From UBA10348 sp002469915 (lineage in GTDB: Bacteria > Bacteroidota > Rhodothermia > Rhodothermales > UBA10348): DNA of 64,000 nt. The stretch lies in contig JAQWHM010000021.1 of assembly GCA_029249345.1 (NCBI GenBank), positions 97,436 to 161,435 on the forward strand, written 5' to 3'. Of the stretch, positions 35,733 to 44,612 are shown piece after piece (positions within the stretch are counted from its first letter, which is position 1; each line of letters starts with the position of its first letter). The translations under genes were made by a program, and so were the position numbers. The notes below the pieces were generated by a model. It saw only the letters and a list, made by a program, of their open reading frames with translations. It was not told where the DNA came from and made no database searches.

Positions 35733-37966
35733 AGAATAAAATTACACTATTGACGCTTCTGTTCTTCTTCTCCGGGCCTGTAATGGCTCAAGATACACTG
35801 AACGGAATTGTGCTGGATAACCTGTCGGGCACACCCGTGCCGATGGCCAATATCATCGTGACCGGCACGACATACGGAACTGCCGCAGATGTAAATGGTC
35901 GTTTTCGATTGGTCCTGAGAGCGGACCATCATATGCTTAGGATCTCCTCCCTAGGTTATGCGTCGGCCATAGTACACATTGATCCGGCACTACGGGAGCG
36001 AGGCGAACTAACAGTTCGCCTCGCTCCATCTATTATAGATGTAGATGAAGTCATGGTAAAAGGCGACCGAGCCCGACTCAGCGACCCATCCTCATCGACT
36101 CACAATCAGAATGCGACCGAGGATCTTATGGATCGTATTCCGGGAGCTGATTTCATTCAGCGAGCTAATTTTGCTTGGGAGCCAGTAATCCGAGGTATGA
36201 ATGGCGGTCAAGTCGGATTGGTAATTGACGGAATGAAAGTCGTAGGTGCATGTATAGATCGAATGGATCCAACCTCGGCATATGTAGAAGTCGAAAATTT
36301 GGAGCGACTGGAGCTTACTAAAGGTGGGTTTGATCTAAACACCGGATCCCAGATTGGCGGTTCCATCAACCTGATGACGGAAAAGCCCACCTTTGACGAG
36401 ACCTTTTTTCTGAGTTCTGAAGCCGGATTCGAATCCGCCTCGATGCTGCGCCGGGGTCGAATTATAGGTGGAGCATCGCACGGAAAAACGAGTGTCCGAG
36501 GCAGCTTTTCCTATCGAGTGGCTGATGATTTTTCGCCGGGAGGCAGCGCCGCTATCTCATATTCCGGATACGAAAAGAACAACTACAAGCTCGATCTCTC
36601 TCGGAAATTGAATCACGCCCACCTACTCACAGGTAGCTATCTCGCAGATAATGCCTGGAATATTGGGTATCCGGTATTGCTAATGGACGCGACCCTCGCT
36701 CAGGCTAAGATTTATAGCTTAACGCACAATTGGACTCGTCATGAACCAAGCAGTGTGTTCAAAGGCATGGAGACCCGCCTCTATCACAATACCGTAAACC
36801 ACTGGATGGATGATTACCAGCGGGATGTACGGGAGCGGGAAGTGATGCGGGGCATGAACATGCCTATGTACGGTCGGACGCGTACGAGTGGAGGAATCAG
36901 CCGAGCCGATTTCTCATTTGACCGAAAACGCCTTGGCCTCACGCTGGACCTCTATCAGACTGAGAGCTTTGGCGACATGTGGATGTTCAGTGTCTTCGAA
37001 AATATTCAGGACATGTACCTGCTCAACCTGGGAGATATTCTAGTTCAGCATGGAGCAGTGGCAGCAGACTATTCCATGCCACTAGGAAGCCGCTTTATCA
37101 GCCGCCTTAATGCCCGCTGGGATTATTCAAGACGGAATGTCCAAAAAGACGAAGCCAAGTCCATCCTGAAAGGACGATGGGAAACAAACGATCTCGCACA
37201 AACCTATTCTTTTGGAAATGTGAGCGCCTCCGTGGAATACGCGGCAAACCCCATCACCAAATTCAGATTGAGCCTTGCCAACGTAGCCCGTTTGCCAACT
37301 CACGTGGAGAACTATGGACACTACGTATACAATTACGTGGATGGCTTTTTCTACACCGGAAACCCCAATTTAAAGCCAGAGCGGTCTTCGCAAGTCGAGC
37401 TGGGAATGGAGAGGTGGACGTCTTGGTACGGCATAACGGCGAGCGTATATGGTAATTATATCCAAAATTATATCGTTGGCATGTCAGACAATGGGTTGCT
37501 TGACGGTTCAGATGTCTACAGATTCCGCGTCTATCAGAATGCCAGCGCTGCCGTACTGACTGGGTTCGAAGTCAGCGGTGTAGCCGAAGTGTTGACTGGT
37601 TTATCCATCGCAGGATCGGCCGCCTACACGCGTGGACAAAATCGAGAAATCGACGAACCCATGTACCTGATCCCCCCTTTTAGTGGCATGTTAAGCCTGC
37701 GATGGGATCAGGCTTCATACTGGGCTGAAATTGAATCCAGGATGGCCATGCCTCAAAATCGCGTTGCTCGAATCGTTGCAGAAGAGGATGGCACTGACGG
37801 ATACGTTGTCTTGAACGTGCGTGGCAGCAAAGTATTTAACGACCGAATTGCCGTGAAAGTGGGAGTAGAAAACATCTTCGACACCCTTTATCACCAACAC
37901 CTTTCTTTCGGCAATCTGCCTAGTGAAGGTCGCAATCTGTATACTTCCGTGTCTTACAGCCTTTAA
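35729..37966 (+). CDS. TonB-dependent receptor with OprC-type copper-site motifs
   Basis: 745 residues: signal peptide, carboxypeptidase-regulatory-like domain (about 23-105), plug with VIDGMKVVGACIDRMDP, and barrel. Cys175 and Met179 form CxxxM; His358 and Met360 form HxM. OprC of Pseudomonas aeruginosa binds copper through Cys143, Met147, His323 and Met325, and the 183-residue spacing here is close to the 180 there. A Met cluster (RGMNMPMYG) follows. Together with MbnP/MbnH genes this makes copper import the best prediction. Confidence 0.88.
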   Translation: MKNKITLLTLLFFFSGPVMAQDTLNGIVLDNLSGTPVPMANIIVTGTTYGTAADVNGRFRLVLRADHHMLRISSLGYASAIVHIDPALRERGELTVRLAPSIIDVDEVMVKGDRARLSDPSSSTHNQNATEDLMDRIPGADFIQRANFAWEPVIRGMNGGQVGLVIDGMKVVGACIDRMDPTSAYVEVENLERLELTKGGFDLNTGSQIGGSINLMTEKPTFDETFFLSSEAGFESASMLRRGRIIGGASHGKTSVRGSFSYRVADDFSPGGSAAISYSGYEKNNYKLDLSRKLNHAHLLTGSYLADNAWNIGYPVLLMDATLAQAKIYSLTHNWTRHEPSSVFKGMETRLYHNTVNHWMDDYQRDVREREVMRGMNMPMYGRTRTSGGISRADFSFDRKRLGLTLDLYQTESFGDMWMFSVFENIQDMYLLNLGDILVQHGAVAADYSMPLGSRFISRLNARWDYSRRNVQKDEAKSILKGRWETNDLAQTYSFGNVSASVEYAANPITKFRLSLANVARLPTHVENYGHYVYNYVDGFFYTGNPNLKPERSSQVELGMERWTSWYGITASVYGNYIQNYIVGMSDNGLLDGSDVYRFRVYQNASAAVLTGFEVSGVAEVLTGLSIAGSAAYTRGQNREIDEPMYLIPPFSGMLSLRWDQASYWAEIESRMAMPQNRVARIVAEEDGTDGYVVLNVRGSKVFNDRIAVKVGVENIFDTLYHQHLSFGNLPSEGRNLYTSVSYSL

Positions 37967-37990
37967 TCCATACCATCTGTTGATCGCAGC

Positions 37991-38344
37991 GTGAATCAAG
38001 ATATTCAACAAATATCCGATCAGGATCCGATCATGGCTCAACTTTTAGAGCTAAAAGCCACCTTTCTGTACAAAGATTGGCAGCTCTTTCGTGCGCGCGA
38101 TGCCAAAGGTCTAGCCCTCCGTATTCGGTCTCGATTGAAAATAGCCTCTTGGGTAGCCGGAATCTCAAGCGCAGTATTTTTCATTACCTTCGCTTTTGAG
38201 ACTTTTTCCAAGTTTGGCTCCGAAGACCCAGGACCGGCAATATTTCGTGCAGCGATGTCTCTCTTCTTTCTTATCTCGACTTGGTACGGACATCGTGAGC
38301 AGAAAAAGGTTGAAGATCTTCTGGATTCGCTGAATCTGAAGTAA
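37991..38344 (+). CDS. Small two-helix membrane protein
   Basis: 117 residues with a GTG start. An N-terminal helical region is followed by two hydrophobic segments (about residues 52-70 and 85-98) and a charged tail EQKKVEDLLDSLNLK. No family recognised. It lies 24 bases after the receptor and 66 bases before ettA, so it may belong to either transcript. Confidence 0.6.
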   Translation: MNQDIQQISDQDPIMAQLLELKATFLYKDWQLFRARDAKGLALRIRSRLKIASWVAGISSAVFFITFAFETFSKFGSEDPGPAIFRAAMSLFFLISTWYGHREQKKVEDLLDSLNLK

Positions 38345-38410
38345 GCGCAAGAACATTTCCGTGCGAGATGGATACACCCGCACGCTCTAACTCACCCCAC
38401 CCGTTTCGTA

Positions 38411-40084
38411 ATGAGTGATCAAAAAATCATCTTTTCGATGGTAGGCGTCGGCAAAATTTATAAGTCGACCCGCAAGCAAGTTCTCAAAGACATTTACCTG
38501 TCCTTCTTCTACGGCGCCAAAATCGGTGTACTCGGATTGAATGGAGCTGGTAAAAGCTCCTTAATGCGCATCATTGCCGGATTGGATACGGACTATCTGG
38601 GTGAGATCCAGAGTCAGAAAGGGATCACTTTCGGCTACCTATCTCAGGAACCAGATCTTGATCCTGACGCGACCGTACTTGAGATGGTCGAAAAAGGAGC
38701 AGGGGAGCCTGCACGCTTACTAAAAGCGTACAACGAGGTGAGCGAAAAATTTGCGGATCCTGACGCAGATTACGAAGCGCTCCTGGAAGAACAGGCCAAA
38801 CTGCAAGACAAAATCGATGCACTGGATGCCTGGGACCTAGAATCCAAGCTTGAAATGGCGATGGATGCACTCAGGTGTCCACCAGCTGATGCTAAGATTA
38901 GCGTTCTTTCCGGTGGTGAAAAACGAAGAGTGGCTTTGGTCCAACTCTTGCTAAGTGAGCCCGATGTTCTTCTACTTGATGAGCCCACTAACCATCTAGA
39001 TGCAGAAAGCGTAAGCTGGCTGGAACAGCATCTTGCACGCTATAAGGGAACGGTCATCGCGGTAACGCATGATCGATACTTCCTCGATAATGTAGCAGGT
39101 TGGATTCTCGAACTAGATCGAGGAGAAGGGATTCCTTTTGAAGGCAATTATTCTTCTTGGCTGGAGCAGAAAAGTAAACGTCTTGCCCAGGAAGAAAAGT
39201 CAGAGTCCAAGAAGCAAAAAGCGCTTAATGCAGAGCTGGAGTGGGTTCGTTTATCTCCAAAAGGACGTCGAGCCAAAAACAAAGCACGTATCACCGCCTA
39301 CGAAAAGATGGCGGCAGAACAGGGTCACAAACGTCAAGATGATGTCCAGATCCCTATCCAGCCCGGACCTCGCCTTGGTCAGAAAGTCATTGTAGCCGAG
39401 GGCATTACAAAAGCCTACGATGACAAGCTACTTTACGAAAACCTCTCCTTTTCGCTTCCTCCAGGGGGAATTGTTGGAATTGTAGGACCAAACGGTGCGG
39501 GTAAAACGACGCTCTTCCGAATGATTACTGGGCAAGAAACGCCCAATGAAGGCACATTTGACACCGGGTCTACGGTACAACTTGGCTACATCGATCAGGA
39601 CCGTCCATTGGATGGTACAAAAACAGTTTGGGAAGAAATTACCGGCGGCACAGATTTTATTAATCTGGGCGGTAAAGATGTTAATTCGAGAGCCTATGTG
39701 GGTCAGTTCAACTTCGGAGGAAGTGATCAGCAAAAGCTGGTAACTGAACTATCAGGTGGCGAGCGAAACCGCGTACATCTGGCGAAAATGCTGAAAGAAG
39801 GCGCCAATGTATTGTTGCTCGATGAGCCAACAAATGATTTGGATGTTAATACGCTCCGTGCACTCGAGAATGCGCTCCAAGAATTTGTAGGCTGTGCGGT
39901 TGTAATCTCGCATGATCGCTGGTTCTTAGATCGCATCGCGACACACATCCTAGCTTTCGAAGGCAATAGTGAAGTCGTTTGGTTCGACGGAAACTACAGT
40001 GATTACGAAGAAAACCGGAAAGAGCGCCTCGGACACGAAGCGGATCAGCCTCACCGTATCAAGTATCGTCACCTAACTCGCTAA
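38411..40084 (+). CDS. ettA: Energy-dependent translational throttle protein EttA (ABC-F)
   Basis: 557 residues, the usual EttA length, with two ABC domains and no membrane segments. Walker A motifs are GLNGAGKSS near residue 42 and GPNGAGKTT near 359; signatures LSGGEKRR and LSGGERNR; Walker B LLLDEPTNHLD and LLLDEPTNDLD. The linker between domains has the family sequence WVRLSPKGRRAKNKARI. It binds the ribosomal E-site and gates translation according to ATP/ADP. Confidence 0.93.
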   Translation: MSDQKIIFSMVGVGKIYKSTRKQVLKDIYLSFFYGAKIGVLGLNGAGKSSLMRIIAGLDTDYLGEIQSQKGITFGYLSQEPDLDPDATVLEMVEKGAGEPARLLKAYNEVSEKFADPDADYEALLEEQAKLQDKIDALDAWDLESKLEMAMDALRCPPADAKISVLSGGEKRRVALVQLLLSEPDVLLLDEPTNHLDAESVSWLEQHLARYKGTVIAVTHDRYFLDNVAGWILELDRGEGIPFEGNYSSWLEQKSKRLAQEEKSESKKQKALNAELEWVRLSPKGRRAKNKARITAYEKMAAEQGHKRQDDVQIPIQPGPRLGQKVIVAEGITKAYDDKLLYENLSFSLPPGGIVGIVGPNGAGKTTLFRMITGQETPNEGTFDTGSTVQLGYIDQDRPLDGTKTVWEEITGGTDFINLGGKDVNSRAYVGQFNFGGSDQQKLVTELSGGERNRVHLAKMLKEGANVLLLDEPTNDLDVNTLRALENALQEFVGCAVVISHDRWFLDRIATHILAFEGNSEVVWFDGNYSDYEENRKERLGHEADQPHRIKYRHLTR

Positions 40085-40094
40085 GAGGGGTTTA

Positions 40095-40280
40095 ATGAAC
40101 GGACAAAACGATACTCCGCCCGAAGAACAACTGGGCGTATGGATTGGCGTCGGCATCGCTATCGGGGCCGGCGTCGGAGTGGCTCTAGATAATATTGCAA
40201 TTGGTATTGCTATCGGCGTAGCGATGGGTACCGCCATGGCCTACGCCAATAAGGCCAAAAATGCCGGAAAAGACGACTAA
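40095..40280 (+). CDS. Small glycine-rich membrane protein
   Basis: 61 residues with one or two Gly/Ala/Ile-rich membrane segments (GVWIGVGIAIGAGVGVAL, IAIGIAIGVAMGTAMAY). A GAGGGG ribosome site precedes the ATG. Such glycine-zipper-like peptides may insert in membranes. It starts 10 bases after ettA and is likely co-transcribed. Function unknown. Confidence 0.6.
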   Translation: MNGQNDTPPEEQLGVWIGVGIAIGAGVGVALDNIAIGIAIGVAMGTAMAYANKAKNAGKDD

Positions 40281-40306
40281 GTCGGCAACCGGAAACGGAC
40301 CCCGAC

Positions 40307-40507
40307 TCATTTCTTGCAGGTAGAAAGCCCCAACGGAGCGTACAACGGGCAAAAACTGACAAAGCTCGTCAACACAAAAATGGCTGCAACGATAATGCCT
40401 ATCGTAGCCAGTAGGCCTGTTATTGCACCCGTAAAATAGAGATAGGCCATCACTACGGCCACAACAATGCGGATGATACGATCGGTAGAACCCATGTTCT
40501 TTTTCAT
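40307..40507 (-). CDS. DUF2892 small membrane protein
   Basis: 66 residues, nearly all one DUF2892 domain: MKKNMGSTDRIIRIVVAV start, two membrane segments, and the characteristic FCPLYAPLGLSTC end with two Cys residues. These small proteins often sit beside or fused to rhodanese domains, but no rhodanese is present here. Confidence 0.85.
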   Translation of the reverse strand: MKKNMGSTDRIIRIVVAVVMAYLYFTGAITGLLATIGIIVAAIFVLTSFVSFCPLYAPLGLSTCKK

Positions 40508-40605
40508 GGAAATACTCGTTTGAGAGATTGGTTCAGTTATTTAAAAGCATCAACGAAGAGCATGAGACCAGTGATTAGGGTCAGGCAGATGAGGCAAACT
40601 AGTGC

Positions 40606-41673
40606 TTAACTGTCTGCTAGTTCTAAGAAAAAGTCCCGCGCTCTAGTCAGACTGCCTTCCAACGTCAAAGGATTGTGATCTCCTCCTTCATAGATGAATG
40701 ACTCGAATTCATCGGCCGTTTTTCCGGCATCTTCCATGGCTTTAATCAAGAGCTGGGCCTGAGTCACGGGTACGATGAGGTCTGCTGTACCGTGATGTAA
40801 TTGAACACGGGACATCTCTTCGACAAATAAGACTGATGAGCGCCGAACGAGAGCCCATCGGGCTTCATCAAACGCAATTTCTTTGTTTTGGAGAGGGACC
40901 ACATATTCGCTGGCTAAATAATCTAGTCCAGGCAGATTTCTGGGGCTACCGAGTAAAATCTCTCTGGTGACTTCTTGAACAAATGGACCGAAAAAGTCAG
41001 TGGGGCCAAAGAAATTCAGTACCGCATCAATTTTATCGCTTCGAGCGTCCATCAACATTCCGACCCCGGCTCCCCGGCTGAATCCTAACACGCCGACCCG
41101 TTCTGGATCTGATCCAGGCTCAAGATCAAAAGTCGCATTGAGCAAAGAAAGCGCATCGTCAACATCGTAGTCCCACGGACTGTCTTCACCCTCTGAGGTC
41201 CAAGAGATCTTGTCAAATTCCAGCGTCTCTCCTCTAAATGAAGGCACGACGTAAACAAATTTTTCAAAGATATCCCCAAAAAACGAAAGTATGAGGAGCA
41301 CTTCATCGTCCACACTAACGCCGGAATCTCCACCGTGGGCGTACACTAGAACGGGAGCGGACCGAGGGTCTATTCCATCCGGGGTAATGACGGCTCCGTA
41401 ATGTTTTTCACCAGCCACGCGGTGCGAGATCACACGAACCGTTCCTCCTTTACCCGCCACTGAGATCGTTCCTTCCCGCTCCAGCAAGACTTCTTTAGGA
41501 GATACATCCCTAAGGGCCCAATCTAATTCAACGGCACTCTTCTCGGCATCCGTCGGTTCGGCAAAGAGAACCGCCATATCCACGCCACCAACGACATCAT
41601 CTCCGGAGTCACTAGATAGTTCGCATCCGCCTAGAAGCAATACACTCAGTGCAATCCAAATTGCTTGTTTCAT
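40606..41673 (-). CDS. Alpha/beta hydrolase lipoprotein
   Basis: 355 residues, lipobox LLGGC. It has the serine-nucleophile elbow GFSRGAG, a DLIVPV segment with the likely catalytic Asp and a C-terminal GGDHNPL with His, typical of dienelactone-hydrolase or S9-like alpha/beta hydrolases. An oxyanion-type VYAHGG precedes the elbow. The first 70 residues are an exported N-terminal domain. It probably cleaves an ester or peptide at the periplasmic face; substrate unknown. Confidence 0.82.
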   Translation of the reverse strand: MKQAIWIALSVLLLGGCELSSDSGDDVVGGVDMAVLFAEPTDAEKSAVELDWALRDVSPKEVLLEREGTISVAGKGGTVRVISHRVAGEKHYGAVITPDGIDPRSAPVLVYAHGGDSGVSVDDEVLLILSFFGDIFEKFVYVVPSFRGETLEFDKISWTSEGEDSPWDYDVDDALSLLNATFDLEPGSDPERVGVLGFSRGAGVGMLMDARSDKIDAVLNFFGPTDFFGPFVQEVTREILLGSPRNLPGLDYLASEYVVPLQNKEIAFDEARWALVRRSSVLFVEEMSRVQLHHGTADLIVPVTQAQLLIKAMEDAGKTADEFESFIYEGGDHNPLTLEGSLTRARDFFLELADS

Positions 41674-41812
41674 CCTTCCTGATGGTTAAATCTACTTAAT
41701 CGACTACAGCCATACGGTGAAGTAGCCACTTGGATTCCTGAATAGAAAACGAAGGCGTGAACTGAACCGATTCGGTTTCGTTTTAGATGCTGTTTCACCA
41801 AAATGATGCTTT

Positions 41813-42943
41813 ATGCGGCCCATCTACTTTGACAATAACGCCACCACTCCTGTTGAGCAGGAAGTGTTGGACCGAATGATTCCCTATTTCACCCATGAGT
41901 ACGGAAACCCCTCCAACACCAGCCATGCATTTGGGTGGACTGCGGATGAAGCTGTTAAGATGGCAAGAGAAGAACTCGCATCCCTTATTCACGCCGATCC
42001 TGCCGGATTGGTATTTACGTGTGGCGCGACAGAAGCCATCAATCACGTGATCAAAGGGATGGCTCAAGGACGCGACTCTGGACATATATTGACCGTCGCA
42101 ACGGAGCACAAAGCAGTTCTCGTGGCGTGCGAAACGCTGGAATCATCGGGAATTGAAACGACCTATTTACCAGTAGATGCCGCAGGATTGGTTTCCGTCG
42201 ATGCAGTGCGCAATGCGCTTCGAGAAGACACCCTGCTTGTCATCGTAATGTGGGCCAACAATGAGACCGGCGTTCTGCAACCAATTGCAGAGATTGCGGA
42301 ATTGTTGAAAGATCATCCCGCACTCTTTTTTACGGATGCCACCCAGTCTCTGGGGAAAGTAGATGTGAACGTTAAAAACATTGACTTCCTTGCCTGCTCG
42401 GCACATAAGTTTTACGGCCCCAAAGGTGTTGGAGCACTGTACATACGAGCAGGTTTGCAACTCCCTCAATTGCTTCATGGAGGGGGACAAGAGCGCGGTC
42501 GAAGGGCCACGACACTGAACGTGCCTGGTATTGTTGGGATGGGTGTAGCAGCGGCAATCTCCGAAAAACGACTACACACAGATAGTCATGCGATGGCCGA
42601 AAGGCGAGATCGATTTGAACAAGAGCTACTCACCGTTTATCCGGATGCCATTGTAAATGGGGCGGACGCCCCGCGCCTTCCTCAAACATCGAATGTGACG
42701 TTTCCAGGCGTCCGCGCAGGCGAAATGATGGCCGAGATTGGTCGCATTGCCGTCTCAACGGGAAGCGCCTGTGCAAGTGGCTCTGGAAAGCCTAGTCACG
42801 TCCTCTCTGCCATGGGGGTCAATAAGGAATCGGCTCAGGGTACCGTCCGGTTTAGCATGAGCCGCCACACGACGGATGAGGAAGTCACCGAGGCGGTTCG
42901 ATTACTTCAGGCCCACGCGGTGAAAAAACATGAGGTGGCCTAG
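41813..42943 (+). CDS. Cysteine desulfurase, NifS/IscS type
   Basis: 376 residues. PLP lysine lies in SAHKFYGPKG and the sulfur-carrying Cys in STGSACASGSGKPSH, the short loop of class I desulfurases. It supplies sulfur for Fe-S clusters or tRNA thiolation. It overlaps the DUF2480 gene by 1 base, which fits Fe-S cluster work. Start is the ATG at 41813, divergent from the hydrolase gene. Confidence 0.9.
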   Translation: MRPIYFDNNATTPVEQEVLDRMIPYFTHEYGNPSNTSHAFGWTADEAVKMAREELASLIHADPAGLVFTCGATEAINHVIKGMAQGRDSGHILTVATEHKAVLVACETLESSGIETTYLPVDAAGLVSVDAVRNALREDTLLVIVMWANNETGVLQPIAEIAELLKDHPALFFTDATQSLGKVDVNVKNIDFLACSAHKFYGPKGVGALYIRAGLQLPQLLHGGGQERGRRATTLNVPGIVGMGVAAAISEKRLHTDSHAMAERRDRFEQELLTVYPDAIVNGADAPRLPQTSNVTFPGVRAGEMMAEIGRIAVSTGSACASGSGKPSHVLSAMGVNKESAQGTVRFSMSRHTTDEEVTEAVRLLQAHAVKKHEVA

Positions 42944-43446
42944 TGGAAGTCATTCAAAACAAAGTAGCTGAAAGCGGCATCCAGGTGTTTAATCTGGATG
43001 ACATGATACCAGAGGGAGCGGTCAAAGAGTTCGACCTAGCCCCCTTCCTGGCTGGAGGGTTTGTGCTTCGAGAAAAAGCATTTCGAACCGCGCTGAAAGA
43101 GTACGACTGGGCACCATTTACTGAAGCTCATGTGGGTATTTTCTGCTCCACTGACGCCATCATCCCAACCTGGGCCTTTATGCTCGTTGCCTCACGTCTA
43201 GATGGAATTGCAGAATCTGTGACTTCGGCTCGGGCTTCTGAGATTAGAGAACGCCGATTTTCAGCAGCTCTGAAAGCCCACGACTGGAGCCCATATACCG
43301 ACCGGATCGTGGTCATAAAAGGGTGTGGCACTGGTGCCGTTCCTACGAGTGCATACGTTGAAGCCACGGCCGCTATGCAACAAGTAGCCAGAAAGATCAT
43401 GTATGGTGAACCATGCTCCTCCGTACCGATTTGGCGTAAAAAGTGA
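42943..43446 (+). CDS. DUF2480 family protein
   Basis: 167 residues, GTG start in the desulfurase stop. DUF2480 is a Bacteroidota-typical family often located with Fe-S assembly genes. The protein is an internal duplication: a unit from about residue 43 (REKAFRTALKEYDWAPFTEA) recurs from about residue 102 (RERRFSAALKAHDWSPYTDR). Each half carries one Cys, at IFCSTD and KGCGTG. Function unknown; it overlaps the next gene by 4 bases. Confidence 0.82.
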   Translation: MEVIQNKVAESGIQVFNLDDMIPEGAVKEFDLAPFLAGGFVLREKAFRTALKEYDWAPFTEAHVGIFCSTDAIIPTWAFMLVASRLDGIAESVTSARASEIRERRFSAALKAHDWSPYTDRIVVIKGCGTGAVPTSAYVEATAAMQQVARKIMYGEPCSSVPIWRKK

Positions 43447-44552
43447 ACTCTGGTTTTAGATTTTCACACCAGATAAGTCGAGTTCAGTCGCAATACCGCA
43501 CCAACGAACGCCTGTTTGGGGTTCTTTTTTTTGTAGCAGGTATCGTTTGGGATGCTCTTACGCTTCGGCGAATCGATAACCTCGTCGACAATGCCATTCT
43601 CGTCGGATACCTCGTTCTTTTAACCGGTATCGTGGTAGCCAGTATCCTGGTCCGGTCTGACAAAGATGGACGCCTCGCGCGTGTTGAACCGTGGCTAGCG
43701 CCAGTAATCCAATTCCTTCTCGGCGCCCTCCTTTCAGCATTCGTCATTTTTTACGCTCAAAGTATTGCCTGGGTGACGCATCTGGGATTTTGGCTCATTT
43801 TAGTCTTGGGGATGATCGCCAATGAGTTTCTACACCGTCGGTTCTCTTCGCTCACATCGCTACTGATCTTTCTGATGCTCAGTTCAACGAGTATGCTGGC
43901 CTGGCTCTATCCGGTACTCGCAGGCCACATGGCTCCGGTTCTCTTTCGTGCCGCAATTGCTTCTGGACTTGTCCTCAGCCTACTTCTACTTGTATTGGGC
44001 ATCCGGAAAAAGCAGTTTTCGTGGGGACGACTGGGATCGCCTCCTCTTTGGTACTTGCTGGGTTGCGCTATCCTTTTAGACGTCGGATACCGGCAAAACT
44101 GGATTCCTCCCGTTCCCCTATCCGTGGAAGCAGGCGGTGTGTATCAGCAAGTAGTCCGAGACGGTGACGCTTTTGAACTCGAATACAAAACCCGGCATCG
44201 CGGACTATTAGCCCCTAAATATGCCCGTCAATATTACCATACCCCTGGAGAACCTGTTTACGCGTTCACGTCAGTTTTTGCACCTACCGACCTCAAAGAA
44301 CGCATCTTTCATGTTTGGCAACGCCAAGATGAAACGTCTGAAAAATGGGTGACCACCGATCGAATTGGATATGACCTCACCGGAGGCCGAGATGATGGTT
44401 TTCGAGGAATGACGTTCAAACAGAATATTTCAGAGGGAGACTGGCGAATCATCGTCGAAACCTCCAACGGCAAAACCGTGAGTCGCATACCCTTCACTGT
44501 GACTTTTCTCAATCAGAATGACGTGTATTGGACGCGAACGCTGCGGAAGTAA
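43443..44552 (+). CDS. Membrane protein with C-terminal DUF2914 domain
   Basis: 369 residues. About seven membrane segments fill residues 25-230; the last 130 residues form a soluble DUF2914 domain with VYAFTSVFAPTDLKERIFHVWQ and GYDLTGGRDDGFRGMT. The role is unknown. It overlaps DUF2480 by 4 bases, so desulfurase, DUF2480 and this gene form one transcript. Confidence 0.75.
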   Translation: MNSGFRFSHQISRVQSQYRTNERLFGVLFFVAGIVWDALTLRRIDNLVDNAILVGYLVLLTGIVVASILVRSDKDGRLARVEPWLAPVIQFLLGALLSAFVIFYAQSIAWVTHLGFWLILVLGMIANEFLHRRFSSLTSLLIFLMLSSTSMLAWLYPVLAGHMAPVLFRAAIASGLVLSLLLLVLGIRKKQFSWGRLGSPPLWYLLGCAILLDVGYRQNWIPPVPLSVEAGGVYQQVVRDGDAFELEYKTRHRGLLAPKYARQYYHTPGEPVYAFTSVFAPTDLKERIFHVWQRQDETSEKWVTTDRIGYDLTGGRDDGFRGMTFKQNISEGDWRIIVETSNGKTVSRIPFTVTFLNQNDVYWTRTLRK

Positions 44553-44612
44553 GTAGCCAGAGTCGCTAGAAGCGACCGTACAGCATTCAAGGCGCGGTAC
44601 AGCAGGGCCTCA

